A stretch of 64,000 nucleotides of DNA from Psychrobacillus sp042885655 (GTDB lineage: Bacteria; Bacillota; Bacilli; Bacillales_A; Planococcaceae): the NCBI RefSeq assembly GCF_042885655.1, contig NZ_JBHVRO010000008.1, forward strand, positions 62,001 through 126,000, read 5' to 3'. Made by a program: the position numbers and the translations under genes. The notes beneath the pieces are model-generated. The model saw nothing but the letters and a program-made list of their open reading frames with translations, searched no databases and was not told where the DNA came from. Positions 33,544 through 42,769 of the stretch are shown one piece after another (within the stretch, counting starts at the first letter, position 1; every line of letters starts with the position of its first letter).

Positions 33544-34719
33544 ATGACCTTTTATAAAGAAGCGAAAGCGCTCGTCAAAGCTAACATTCGAGATTACGGG
33601 ATGTATATTGCGTTAATCGTCATAATGTTAACATTTACATTTATGACGGATGGCTTGTTTATGTCTTCTAGAAACATTAGTAACTTATTGGATTCAGCTG
33701 GTTATATAGCGGTTTTAGCAGTTGGGATGACTCTTGTCATAGTTATTCGCCATATTGACTTATCGGTTGGCTTTTTAGCAGGATTTCTAGGTGCAATTGC
33801 TGCAATTTTTTTAACGCAACTAGGCTACTCTGTATGGATTACTATTCCTATAATTTTAATTCTAGGTGTCTTGATTGGTTTGTTTAATGGAGCATTAATT
33901 GCGAAGCTGGGTATTCCGGCTTTCGTTGCTACGTTGGCTGGGATGTTAATATTCCGGGGTGCGCTATTAAAAGTCACAGAAAAAACTGGAACGATTATTA
34001 TTAAGGACGGACAGTTTAATGCGATTGGGAATGGTTTTATTCCCTCCATTATGCAAATTAATGGCTTGCATCTATTGACGTTATTAGTAGGACTTGGCGG
34101 AATACTTTTATATATTTACAATGATATCTCCAATCGTAGGAACAAATTGAAATATGGTTTTGATGTAATATCTAAGGAGATTTTTAGCTTAAAGCTTGTA
34201 TTGATTTCAGCGATTATTGCTTATATAACATGGATTTTAGCAGGATATAACGGATTTTCCTGGACGGTTATAATTATGATTATCGTTGTGATAATCTATC
34301 ATTTTTTTACCTCTAAAACAGTGCTTGGTCGTCATATTTATGCGGTCGGCAGTAATCCAGAGGCAGCGCATTTAAGCGGAATCAACGTACAAAAGATTAC
34401 ATATATCGTCTTTGGATCGATGGGAATGCTTGCGGCTTTATCCGGTATTCTTTTTACTTCACGGCTTCAATCTGCAACGACCACAGCAGGAACACTTTTT
34501 GAGCTTGATGCAATTGCAGCGGCGTATGTTGGTGGGGTATCTTCTGCAGGTGGTGTAGGTAAAGTAACAGGCGCTATAATTGGTGCTATCGTAATGGCCT
34601 CGTTATCGAACGGGATGAATTTGCTAGGTGTAGGGATTTCATATCAATACATTATTCGAGGAGCTGTTTTAGCGGGAGCAGTAATCTTCGACGTTATGAC
34701 TCGAAAGCAACGGGCATAG
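33544..34719 (+). CDS. gguB: Sugar ABC transporter permease, GguB-type
   Basis: This 391-aa membrane protein has about ten hydrophobic segments, with RHIDLSVGFLAGFLGA and the C-terminal VGGVSSAGGVGKVTGAIIGA typical of CUT2 (RbsC-like) permeases. The insertion of a longer central loop (about residues 195-215) fits the GguB/MmsB subgroup. AGGAGGGG precedes the ATG. It is the last gene of the sugar transporter operon. Confidence 0.93.
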   Translation: MTFYKEAKALVKANIRDYGMYIALIVIMLTFTFMTDGLFMSSRNISNLLDSAGYIAVLAVGMTLVIVIRHIDLSVGFLAGFLGAIAAIFLTQLGYSVWITIPIILILGVLIGLFNGALIAKLGIPAFVATLAGMLIFRGALLKVTEKTGTIIIKDGQFNAIGNGFIPSIMQINGLHLLTLLVGLGGILLYIYNDISNRRNKLKYGFDVISKEIFSLKLVLISAIIAYITWILAGYNGFSWTVIIMIIVVIIYHFFTSKTVLGRHIYAVGSNPEAAHLSGINVQKITYIVFGSMGMLAALSGILFTSRLQSATTTAGTLFELDAIAAAYVGGVSSAGGVGKVTGAIIGAIVMASLSNGMNLLGVGISYQYIIRGAVLAGAVIFDVMTRKQRA

Positions 34720-34748
34720 AAAAAATGAGGTAAGCAAAATATTGAATA

Positions 34749-34799
34749 TACAAAAAGTCCTTTCATCCAATATAACATTTGGTGGAAGGACTTTTTGTA
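34749..34799 (+). terminator. Terminator of the sugar ABC operon
   Basis: ACAAAAAGTCCTTTCATCCA pairs with the matching arm ending GGAAGGACTTTTTGT; the T5 run is inside the right arm. The symmetry makes it bidirectional. Confidence 0.85.
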
Positions 34800-34946
34800 T
34801 TCTTCTTATGGAAGAAGGAACTTTATAACTAACTATGCCAGGTCCCCCGCTACATCTTTAATACCAAGTAAATATGAATATTTTTGGATTATATTGGTGA
34901 TTATGTTAGGAAGATTAATCAATAGAACTGTAAGGAGGAGCATGAA

Positions 34947-35777
34947 GTGGCAGATCAACAGAAGGATACAAACAAGATAAGCGATATGAGCCGACGTAAA
35001 TTTTTGAAAAATTCAGGACTAGTTGTTGGAGGATTAGTTGGAGGTTCCTTGTTTGGCGGAGTACTAACAAACCAGCTTCAGAAAAAGTCAACAACCAATC
35101 ATACAACCGTTAGTGGTGGTTTACAAGAAGCACGAATCTTTATCAATCGAGCCGAGGACTTCGATATTTTATCGGCCGCAACAGAACGTATTTTTCCGAA
35201 AGATGATTTAGGACCAGGGGCCATTGAATTAGGAGTACCTTACTTTATCGATAAGCAGTTAGCTGGAGAATGGGGGATGAATGCCAAGGAATATATGAAA
35301 GGGCCATTTATTACGGACATACAAGCAGCAGGTAACCATAACAACAAACGGAATCAGGATAGTCAAGGACCAAATGCAGATACACAAGTACCTACTCCTA
35401 CGCCAAGATATCAATCCATATTAAATCGAAGTGAGATTTTTACTCTAGGACTACGGAAAATAGATCAAGTGGCTCAAAAAGATTTTGGAGCAAGGTTTGT
35501 TGATTTGGACCCAGACAAACAAGATGAAGTGCTGCGTATGTTTGAGCAGGATAAAGTCGAAATGAAAGGGGTAGGATCCTCAAATTTCTTCTATTTACTT
35601 CTGCAGACTACGATTGAAGGGGCTTATGCAGATCCTGTATATGGAGGCAATAAAGATATGATGGGTTGGAAGATGAAAGATTATCCAGGTCCACGTGCAA
35701 GCTATTTGGATAAAATTGATGCAAAAGAATTCATTAAAATGGAGCCAGTAAGCTTACGAAATTATCAAGGACATTAA
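34947..35777 (+). CDS. Gluconate 2-dehydrogenase subunit 3-like protein, Tat-exported
   Basis: This 276-aa protein has a twin-arginine signal (SRRKFLKNSGLVVGG, about residues 14-28) and a domain with LSAATERIFPKDDLGPGAIE and YLDKIDAKEF typical of the gluconate dehydrogenase gamma subunit (GADH subunit 3). It is the small partner of the membrane-associated flavoprotein encoded next and probably carries it out through Tat. The start is GTG 34947, with AAGGAGGAG eight or more bases upstream. Confidence 0.87.
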   Translation: MADQQKDTNKISDMSRRKFLKNSGLVVGGLVGGSLFGGVLTNQLQKKSTTNHTTVSGGLQEARIFINRAEDFDILSAATERIFPKDDLGPGAIELGVPYFIDKQLAGEWGMNAKEYMKGPFITDIQAAGNHNNKRNQDSQGPNADTQVPTPTPRYQSILNRSEIFTLGLRKIDQVAQKDFGARFVDLDPDKQDEVLRMFEQDKVEMKGVGSSNFFYLLLQTTIEGAYADPVYGGNKDMMGWKMKDYPGPRASYLDKIDAKEFIKMEPVSLRNYQGH

Positions 35778-35792
35778 TGGGAGGTAGATAAG

Positions 35793-37538
35793 ATGGTAGT
35801 AAAATTAGGTAAAGTAGATGTAGTAGTTGTTGGTACAGGTTGGGCTGGTGGTGTTGTCTCAGCTGAACTATCGAAAGCCGGCTATAAAGTGGTAGCATTG
35901 GAACGTGGTAAAAATGTAACTCGGTCTGATTACATGGGAGTGAAAGATGAACTGCGATATACGAATCGCTATGAGATGATGCAAAATCTAGCTCCTGAAA
36001 CAATTACTTCCCGAAATTATATAAATGAAGCCGCATTGCCGGTAAGAACTCGTAAAGAAATGATGGCTGGCACAGATTTGGGTGGTGGAAGTGTTCATTG
36101 GGCAGGTGCAACTTACCGTTGGAAGCCATATGATTTTGAAATTAGAAGTAAAACAATTGAACGCTATGGGAAGGATAAAATCCCTAAAGACATGACGATA
36201 CAGGACTGGGGAATCACATACGATGAGATGGAAAAATATTATGATCGTTGGGAAAAAACAGCGGGAATTTCGGGAGAGCCAGACCCTATTGGGGACAAGC
36301 GATCAAGTGACTATCCAAACCCACCGATAAAGGAATCACCGGCCGTACGTTTATTTATGGACACTACTAAAAAGATGGGGTATCATCCGTACCGAGTCGC
36401 TGCAGGTAATTTATCACAACCCTATACAAATCCCGATGGGGAACAGATAAATCAGTGTATGTTTTGTTCATTTTGTACACATTATGGATGTGATTATGGA
36501 GCAAAATCCGATCCACTTGTGACAGTAATCCCGACTGCCATGAAGACCGGGAATTTTGAAGCGAGAACAGGAGCCTATGTTCGACGTGTCTTATATAAAG
36601 GTGGTAAAGCAACAGGTGTCCTATATACTGATACCATGACCGGTGAAGAATTTGAACAACCCGCAGATGTGGTTGTACTGGCTGCGTTCACATTTACGAA
36701 CAATCGATTATTACTGTTATCTGGCATCGGAAAACCTTATAATCCAAATACAAGAAAAGGTGTAATCGGAAGAAACTTTAATGCTCAATTCAATATTACT
36801 TTTCTTGGTGCAAGAGGATATTTCAAAGATAAGAAATTTAATTATTATATGGGGTCAGGCGCTTTAGGCGGCACCTTAAGTGATTTTGCAGGAGATAATT
36901 TCGATCATTCGAAGTTAAATTTCATTAATGGCGGAGGAATTGAATTAAGGCAATATGGGGACGGAGCCATTGCGACGAATCACGTCCCAAAAGGCACGCC
37001 TGCATGGGGACCAGAATTTAAGAAAAACTCAATTAAATATTCGAATAGCTCCCTTGTTGTATGGTATACAATGGCAACCATGTCTTATTGGCATAACTTC
37101 GTAGATTTGGATCCAACGTATACGGATAGTTTTAATGACCCACTTTTGCGTATAACTTATAAATATACGGATCAAGACCGGAACATGGCTAAATTCGGCA
37201 TAGAGAAATCCCAAGAAATCATGGAAGCGATGGGCGCAGACATTGTCGATGAGGATGAGGTTCCACAAGAATTCGATCATGTCTATGATGGCGGACATTA
37301 CGCGGGAGGCGTCATTATGGGGGCAGACCCATCAACGTCTGCAGTGAATAACTATTTACAAATGTGGGACGTCGATAACCTCTTCGTAGTGGGGGGGTCT
37401 GCCTTTCCGCAATTTGCAGGTCATCACCCGACTGCAACAATTGGCTCATTAGGATATCGCGCTGCGGAAGGAATTGAAAAATATCTAAAAAATGGTGGTC
37501 AACTAGTAAAAGCAAAACAGAAAAACACCAGTGTTTAA
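35793..37538 (+). CDS. GMC-family FAD dehydrogenase, gluconate dehydrogenase large subunit-like
   Basis: The 581-aa protein begins with a Rossmann FAD motif (VVVVGTGWAGGVVSAELSKA, residues about 10-29) and ends with AGHHPTATIGSLGYRAAEGI, the GMC oxidoreductase C-terminal motif with the catalytic His. A Cys-rich segment CMFCSFCTHYGC (about residues 222-233) is shared with bacterial GADH/FAD-glucose dehydrogenase large subunits and may hold an iron-sulfur cluster. It oxidises a sugar or sugar acid at the cell surface; the exact substrate is unknown. No cytochrome subunit gene follows, so the electron acceptor is open. Confidence 0.87.
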   Translation: MVVKLGKVDVVVVGTGWAGGVVSAELSKAGYKVVALERGKNVTRSDYMGVKDELRYTNRYEMMQNLAPETITSRNYINEAALPVRTRKEMMAGTDLGGGSVHWAGATYRWKPYDFEIRSKTIERYGKDKIPKDMTIQDWGITYDEMEKYYDRWEKTAGISGEPDPIGDKRSSDYPNPPIKESPAVRLFMDTTKKMGYHPYRVAAGNLSQPYTNPDGEQINQCMFCSFCTHYGCDYGAKSDPLVTVIPTAMKTGNFEARTGAYVRRVLYKGGKATGVLYTDTMTGEEFEQPADVVVLAAFTFTNNRLLLLSGIGKPYNPNTRKGVIGRNFNAQFNITFLGARGYFKDKKFNYYMGSGALGGTLSDFAGDNFDHSKLNFINGGGIELRQYGDGAIATNHVPKGTPAWGPEFKKNSIKYSNSSLVVWYTMATMSYWHNFVDLDPTYTDSFNDPLLRITYKYTDQDRNMAKFGIEKSQEIMEAMGADIVDEDEVPQEFDHVYDGGHYAGGVIMGADPSTSAVNNYLQMWDVDNLFVVGGSAFPQFAGHHPTATIGSLGYRAAEGIEKYLKNGGQLVKAKQKNTSV

Positions 37539-37562
37539 TAATGCAAAGCGTAAATGATTCTA

Positions 37563-37627
37563 AAAAAAGACTGTTTCATGCCATTTCTCAATTTTGGAGA
37601 GAAAGGGCTTTAAACAGTCTTTTTATT
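37563..37627 (+). terminator. Terminator after the GMC gene
   Basis: AAAAAGACTGTTT and AAACAGTCTTTTT enclose a loop that itself contains TTTCTC/GAGAAA pairing. Followed by TTATTG. Confidence 0.85.
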
Positions 37628-37697
37628 GTCTAAAAGAATTGAAGAGTAAGCACGAATTTTTGTGTGTAGTAACCTAAAATTAGATAGATGCCAGAAT

Positions 37698-38110
37698 CTA
37701 ATCATTCAGATTCTGATATCTTACTTTATTTCTTATATCACAATTGCTTTTGATGAAGTTATTTCTTCCGTGATCTCCAAAATCATGTTGGATTTGTTCA
37801 ATCATCTCATTCACGGACTCTCGTAAAATTTCCTTAGGGATTGAGTGGTTCCGAAAGAGTTCTAATCGGGAGGAACGGATGGCACATTCGATCTCTTAAT
37901 GCCGTTCTTGTAAATCCACCAGTATAATTCGTAAATAGTGGAAGCAGCGCGCCGTTAGTGTTGCAGCCACGTTATTCCTTTTTCGCTTCCATTCCCTTTA
38001 TTGTTCAGTTTCAGTCGATCCTCAATCATATTCGAAATGAGTAACAGTTTTTTCATTGCATGGTTGTTGCCATTTCTTTTAAATCTCGCCAATCAATAAG
38101 CTGACTAACG
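37698..38110 (-). pseudogene. Decayed gene of unknown family
   Basis: On the minus strand, pieces read LIDWRDLKEMATTMQ, KKLLLISNMIEDRLKLNNKG, and after a frameshift HYLRIILVDLQERH, a stop, then EIECAIRSSRLELFRNHSIP and ILRESVNEMIEQIQHDFGDH, ending NLND. One frameshift and at least one stop codon break the frame. I do not recognise the family. Confidence 0.6.
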
Positions 38111-38123
38111 AGATATAAGTTTA

Positions 38124-38750
38124 TTAAACGAAAGTCGCTATCTTTTCCAATGGTAACCGGGTGGATCCGTAGGCAGGTGCAGCCGCTTTACCTAATGCGA
38201 TTAGAACAAGTGGCACATAACGATCGTCTAATTTGAATGCCTCTGCAAATTGATTTTTATCAAAACCACCCATAGGTACAGTATCATAGCCTTTTGCTTT
38301 CGCAATTAACATCAGTTGCATAGATACTAAACCTGCATCAAACGAAGCTATATTCAATCTAGCTTCAACTGGAGCGTTTGGATAAGCGGATTTGGCGTTT
38401 TGAATTTGAAGCTCCACATTGACCTTATCAATATAGCCAGCTTCAAGATTTGCATTGTAAATTTCATCTATATTGTGATACATTTCTGTATCGCCAATGA
38501 CAGCTATGATTGCTGAAGCAGTTTCGAGTTGTTCTTGGTTGAAAGAGTATTCTCTTATTTTTTTCTTTGTATCTTGATCTTGGATAACTATGAATCTCCA
38601 AGGTTGTAAGTTACTTGAGGAAGGAGCAAGTGTTGCTTCAGTTAGCATAGTCTCAATTTCTTCTTGAGAAATTTTATATGAAGGATTGAACTTTCTTACA
38701 GATTTACGTTCGTGAATTATTTCAGATAGATTAGTATATTTTTCTGACAT
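38124..38750 (-). CDS. Nitroreductase-family oxidoreductase
   Basis: This 208-aa flavoprotein has ERKSVRKFNPSYKIS near the N-terminus (FMN-phosphate binding), LAPSSSNLQPWRFIVI, and the C-terminal YVPLVLIALGKAA. Such NAD(P)H:FMN enzymes reduce quinones, nitroaromatics or enones. ATG 38750 is chosen because AGGAG lies nine bases upstream; the ATG three codons earlier overlaps that site. It is divergent from an HxlR-type regulator with two palindromic operators between them, suggesting induction by electrophiles or oxidants. Confidence 0.9.
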   Translation of the reverse strand: MSEKYTNLSEIIHERKSVRKFNPSYKISQEEIETMLTEATLAPSSSNLQPWRFIVIQDQDTKKKIREYSFNQEQLETASAIIAVIGDTEMYHNIDEIYNANLEAGYIDKVNVELQIQNAKSAYPNAPVEARLNIASFDAGLVSMQLMLIAKAKGYDTVPMGGFDKNQFAEAFKLDDRYVPLVLIALGKAAAPAYGSTRLPLEKIATFV

Positions 38751-38784
38751 GGTAGCCATCTCCTATTGAAAACTTTTTTGTTGA

Positions 38785-38828
38785 ACTTACTATTAGTAAG
38801 TCAGAAGTCAAGATTACTATTAGTAAGT
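38785..38828. promoter_or_regulatory. Paired operator between nitroreductase and HxlR genes
   Basis: ACTTACTA-T-TAGTAAGT at 38785-38801 is a perfect 8-1-8 palindrome. TTACTA-T-TAGTAA recurs at 38814-38826. Their centres are 27 bases apart, and both lie in the divergent intergenic region. They are the likely binding sites of the HxlR regulator. Confidence 0.8.
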
Positions 38829-38886
38829 TTGTTTGTCAACTATGAATGTGTTAATGTTGAATTATCAATCAAATGGGGTTGTGAAA

Positions 38887-39258
38887 ATGAAGAACAAGGA
38901 AGATCTAATTCAATCAACTATTCAACAAAAAGGGCATATCAGTTGTGATAGTTTTCATGGAACAATAGAATTTATTGGGAAGAGATGGATGGGAATTATC
39001 ATTTATCATTTATTAGATGGGCCAAAAAGATATCATGAGTTACTTTCTGAAATTCAAGGTATTTCGGATAGACTGTTAACTGAGCGACTTCGTGAATTGG
39101 AAACACATGGTCTAGTTATAAAAAAGGTTTCCGAGTCGTCTCCTAGAAAAGTGGAATACGAGTTAACAAAAATAGGAGAAGAATTAGAAGGAATTATTAG
39201 CGCCATTTTTAAATGGGTGAAAGACAATGGTTGCTATGCAAATGAAGGAAATCAATAG
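38887..39258 (+). CDS. HxlR-family transcriptional regulator
   Basis: This 123-aa winged-helix protein has WMGIIIYHLLDGPKRYHEL and ISDRLLTERLRELETHGLVI, the HxlR core. Cys18 in GHISCDSFHG lies where redox-sensing HxlR proteins (HypR/YodB type) carry their reactive Cys; Cys119 is near the C-terminus. ATG 38887 is chosen for family length; earlier in-frame starts at 38833-38854 would add a poorly conserved extension, and the ribosome site is weak. It should control the divergent nitroreductase. Confidence 0.87.
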   Translation: MKNKEDLIQSTIQQKGHISCDSFHGTIEFIGKRWMGIIIYHLLDGPKRYHELLSEIQGISDRLLTERLRELETHGLVIKKVSESSPRKVEYELTKIGEELEGIISAIFKWVKDNGCYANEGNQ

Positions 39259-39285
39259 AATAAGAATTATTTGGAGGAGATATAC

Positions 39286-39600
39286 ATGGAAGAAAATAAA
39301 GGTAAATTAGAAGTTGGCAACACCTTTACGGTGCTTGATGAAAACAATCAAGAACAAGAAATGAAAGTGGTAGGATTTTTGAATGTGGAGGAAATGGACT
39401 ACGCAGCAGTCATATTTGTAGAGGATATTCAAGAAGAAACAATGGAAGATATAAGCATTTTCTTTTTACGAGTGGGTGCTGACAACTCATTATCCATGAT
39501 AGAGAGTGAAGAGGAATTTGAAAAGGTGACAGTAGCATATAACAATCTCAGTGATAACAAACCTTCTAAAAAAAGAGGTAAAAACCGCAATATTAAATAA
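39286..39600 (+). CDS. DUF1292-family protein, copy 1
   Basis: This 104-aa acidic protein (LEVGNTFTVLDENNQEQEMK, IFFLRVGADNSLSMIESEEE, FEKVTVAYN) belongs to the DUF1292/YrzB group of unknown function. GGAGGAG six bases before ATG 39286 decides the start. A Lys/Arg-rich tail (KPSKKRGKNRNIK) is absent from the other three paralogues at 47878, 49264 and 49828. A terminator follows. Confidence 0.85.
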   Translation: MEENKGKLEVGNTFTVLDENNQEQEMKVVGFLNVEEMDYAAVIFVEDIQEETMEDISIFFLRVGADNSLSMIESEEEFEKVTVAYNNLSDNKPSKKRGKNRNIK

Positions 39601-39608
39601 CTATCAAA

Positions 39609-39648
39609 GAGCATTAAACTTGAATAAAAAGTTTAGTGCTTTTTTTAT
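39609..39648 (+). terminator. Terminator after DUF1292 copy 1
   Basis: AGCATTAAACTT (39610-39621) pairs with AAGTTTAGTGCT (39629-39640), followed by T7. Confidence 0.88.
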
Positions 39649-39871
39649 TTGAAAAAGTACCTCTAATTATTTGGACATCGTTGATATATCATGGAATATT
39701 TGAAGTTCATGTCCTCTAAAGGTTGATAGGGCAAGTTAATTAAATATGGGGCGTTACCAAAAAGCACTCTTTACTTCTAATAATAATATAATTACATGGC
39801 ATTAATAGTAGATTAATATTTATTGTGTTTAATTGAATTATTAAATATGAATCTACTAGGAGGATTGCTAT

Positions 39872-42280
39872 ATGGTTAATAAAAAACTTGTTAAAACAGG
39901 AGCTACTTTAGCACTTGCAATAGCTATTACAGTTCCAGCATTATCACCTGCAGCAGCGATTTCTAAGGAAAATTTTAAAATAGAATCTGTTAAGTTTAAT
40001 GGAATGAAAGCACCATCTACTATTGATGAAATGGTAAAAACATATACAACTGCAACCATTGATGTTAAATATAGCAATGGAAAAGTAAAAACATTTCCAT
40101 TGTCTTATAACTACCTATTTAAATCGGAAGATAAGATAGCAACAGTTAAAGGAGAAAAAATCCCTGCAGGTACACCGATTGATGTAAAGGGAAATCCTAT
40201 TGTTGAACCAAGTAGTACAGATGGAAAATATTTTGTTTCAGATGCTCCAGATTCAAATAGCTTATTGAAGCCTATTGACGGCAAAATTTATATGGTTACA
40301 CATTATGAATATCAAACAATTGACGCTGCTGGGAAATCAGCTTATGGATTAGTTCCAGCTTCTATGTCTTTAGCAGAGTTGTCTCAAGATCCTAAAACTG
40401 GAGAGCTTAATGAAAAATCAGTGAAGAAAATTGATTTTTCAGCTGTAAATGGGCTTTGGATTCCATGTAATGGATCTTTATCACCATGGAATACACATTT
40501 AGGTTCTGAGGAGTATGAGCCAGATGCTCGCCAATTTGCGGATCCTACATCAAAAACAAGAAGTCAGGTAGAAACCTTTGCTCAATTTTATTTTGGGGAT
40601 AAAACTAAGGGAAATCCTTATTTCTACGGTTACTCTCCTGAGATTACAGTAAATAAAAAAGGGGAAGCATCAGTTGTAAAGCATTATAGTACTGGACGTT
40701 TCTCTCACGAATTAATGAAGGTAATGCCTGATAATAGGACTGTATATTTTGGAGATGATGGAACAAACACAGGGTTGTTTATGTACTTAGCAGATAGCTC
40801 TAAAAATCTATCAGAAGGCACATTATATGCTGCTAAATTTAAACAAACAGGTATTGAAAATGGTGGTTCGGGAAATTTAGAGTGGATAGATTTAGGACAT
40901 GCAACAGATAAAGAGGTGAAGAAAATCATTGATAGCGGTATTACATTTGATGATATTTTTGATACTTCAGATGTACCTGCAGCAGGGTTTACAGCTATTA
41001 AACAATATTCATATGGTAATGTTGAGTATTTAAAATTAAAGCCTGGTAAAGAAAAAGCGGCGGCATTCCTTGAAACACGCCGTTACGCAGCAATGCTTGG
41101 TGCAACTACCGAATTTAACAAAATGGAAGGTGTAGCGCTAAACGAAAAGGATAAAAAAATATATATTGCTATTTCCGATCAAAGTAAGAGCATGGAAAAA
41201 GATGCAACAGGAAAAGATCCAGCAGACCATATTCAATTACCAAAAATTAAGGCTGGTGTAACCTATCAATTAGATTTGCAAGGTGGTCAAAAAGATAGCA
41301 AAGGAAATGCTATTAATAGCTCTTATGTAGCACCATCCATGTATGGATTGGTAGTAGGAGAAGACCTTCCTAATGCTGATGCATATGGGAACACTGCAAA
41401 TGTAGACAAAGTGGCTAATCCAGATAACTTAAGTTATTCCGAAGCAATGCGAACACTCTTTATTGGTGAAGATAGCGGTGCTCACACAAATAATTTTGTT
41501 TGGGCATATAACGTTGATACGAAAGAATTAGATCGTGTTTTATCTGTACCGGCAGGAGCGGAAGCAACTGGATTAACGGCAGTAGATGAAAGCAATGACT
41601 TTTCTTATATCTTTAGTAATTTCCAACATCCTGGTGATGAAGTAGATGGGAAGTCAATTACAGCTGTTAATAAAGCTGAATTACTTAAAGCTGTTGACGA
41701 ACAAATTGGTATTAACAAAACAGGCGGTATTGGTTATATCTCTGGTCTACCTTCTTTAACAAAAATGCCAGATTTCACTGCACCTGGTGTTCCAGTTATT
41801 AATACGGTAACTAATGTGGCAACATCAATTAGTGGTAAAGCAGAAGCTAATTCAATAGTGAAATTATATATAAATGGTAAATATCAAGGAAGTGTAAAAG
41901 CGGATAAAAACGGAAACTATAAGTTTAAGTTAGATAAGAAACTAAGTGAAGGAACACAAATTACTATTACAGCAACTGATGATGCTGGAAATACAAGTGC
42001 TGAAAAAGCTACTAAAGTAATCGATAAGCAAGCTCCTAAAACGCCTTTAGTAAATAAGGTGACTGTAAAATCTACAGCTATTACTGGTACAACTGAAAAG
42101 GATACTACTGTGTCAGTTTATAATGGAAAAACATTATTAGGGAAAGCAGTAGCAGATTCCAAGGGAAACTTTGTTGTGAAAATTAAGGCTCAAAAAGCTA
42201 ATACAAACATAACAATTGTAGCTAAAGACAAAGTTGGAAACCAAAGTAAATCAAATGTTATAAAAATTGTTTCTAAATAA
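39872..42280 (+). CDS. Secreted PhoX-like phosphatase with C-terminal Ig-like repeats
   Basis: This 802-aa protein has a signal peptide (residues 1 to about 30). The catalytic part resembles PhoX (DUF839): IPCNGSLSPWNTHLGSEEYE near residue 196, SHELMKVMPDNRTVYFGDDG near 280, and IGEDSGAHTNNFVWAYN near 535. PhoX enzymes are Ca/Fe-dependent alkaline phosphatases. From about residue 640 two Ig-like repeats follow (KAEANSIVKLYINGKYQGSV; GTTEKDTTVSVYNGKTLLGK), ending in KIVSK, likely a cell-wall or matrix binding tail. AGGAGG precedes the ATG. No clear Pho box was found upstream. Confidence 0.85.
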   Translation: MVNKKLVKTGATLALAIAITVPALSPAAAISKENFKIESVKFNGMKAPSTIDEMVKTYTTATIDVKYSNGKVKTFPLSYNYLFKSEDKIATVKGEKIPAGTPIDVKGNPIVEPSSTDGKYFVSDAPDSNSLLKPIDGKIYMVTHYEYQTIDAAGKSAYGLVPASMSLAELSQDPKTGELNEKSVKKIDFSAVNGLWIPCNGSLSPWNTHLGSEEYEPDARQFADPTSKTRSQVETFAQFYFGDKTKGNPYFYGYSPEITVNKKGEASVVKHYSTGRFSHELMKVMPDNRTVYFGDDGTNTGLFMYLADSSKNLSEGTLYAAKFKQTGIENGGSGNLEWIDLGHATDKEVKKIIDSGITFDDIFDTSDVPAAGFTAIKQYSYGNVEYLKLKPGKEKAAAFLETRRYAAMLGATTEFNKMEGVALNEKDKKIYIAISDQSKSMEKDATGKDPADHIQLPKIKAGVTYQLDLQGGQKDSKGNAINSSYVAPSMYGLVVGEDLPNADAYGNTANVDKVANPDNLSYSEAMRTLFIGEDSGAHTNNFVWAYNVDTKELDRVLSVPAGAEATGLTAVDESNDFSYIFSNFQHPGDEVDGKSITAVNKAELLKAVDEQIGINKTGGIGYISGLPSLTKMPDFTAPGVPVINTVTNVATSISGKAEANSIVKLYINGKYQGSVKADKNGNYKFKLDKKLSEGTQITITATDDAGNTSAEKATKVIDKQAPKTPLVNKVTVKSTAITGTTEKDTTVSVYNGKTLLGKAVADSKGNFVVKIKAQKANTNITIVAKDKVGNQSKSNVIKIVSK

Positions 42281-42315
42281 TAAATAAGTTCATTAATTGT
42301 GCAAATAAACATGAA

Positions 42316-42373
42316 AAGGGCTGTCATAAAAGTGAATTAACAATGACTTTTGTGACAGCCCTTATTCTTTTTT
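42316..42373 (+). terminator. Terminator after the PhoX gene
   Basis: AAGGGCTGTCA (42316-42326) pairs with TGTGACAGCCCTT (42351-42363), followed by ATTCTTTTTT. Confidence 0.9.
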
Positions 42374-42473
42374 AGAAGATATTATTAATACAAAAAGGTT
42401 CTTTTAAAAGATATTGTTATTTAGATGTTTTTTCATAAAATATCGCATTACAATAACTCTTTCTCTAAAAAAC

Positions 42474-42503
42474 AAACCCCTCGACTTTCAGTCGAGGGGT
42501 TTT
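42474..42503 (+). terminator. Isolated GC-rich terminator hairpin
   Basis: CCCCTCGACT-TTC-AGTCGAGGGG with A-run before and TTTT after. No gene ends directly at it, so it may belong to an unseen short transcript between 42375 and 42470. Confidence 0.8.
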
Positions 42504-42660
42504 GTGTCTAAACGTGGGGGGGTAACTAACAATAGTGATACAGTGCATTTTCATTCATCTAGGATGTGTTTCAGATAACAATGGAAATACAAATAGACAG
42601 GAAAAGGAGATAAAAGTAATGAATATGTGATTAAGCAACTGATTCAATGGGCAAAATATA

Positions 42661-42750
42661 ATGAAACAGATACTTAAAAGGTTGACTGAGGCAGGTGTCG
42701 ATATTAATACACAGGATTCAAGATACAGAATTGATCATGGAATCATATGA
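42661..42750 (+). pseudogene. Possible ankyrin-repeat relic
   Basis: A short frame reads ILKRLTEAGVDINTQDS, the LLxxGADIN pattern of ankyrin repeats, and stops after about 29 codons. It has no convincing ribosome site and looks like a leftover. Confidence 0.3.
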
Positions 42751-42769
42751 CTACTAAGGAGACAACAAA

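Noticed and set aside
34795..34980. 61-codon frame before the gluconate dehydrogenase subunit gene
   Set aside because: It starts inside a terminator hairpin and overlaps the ribosome site and start of a clearly better gene.
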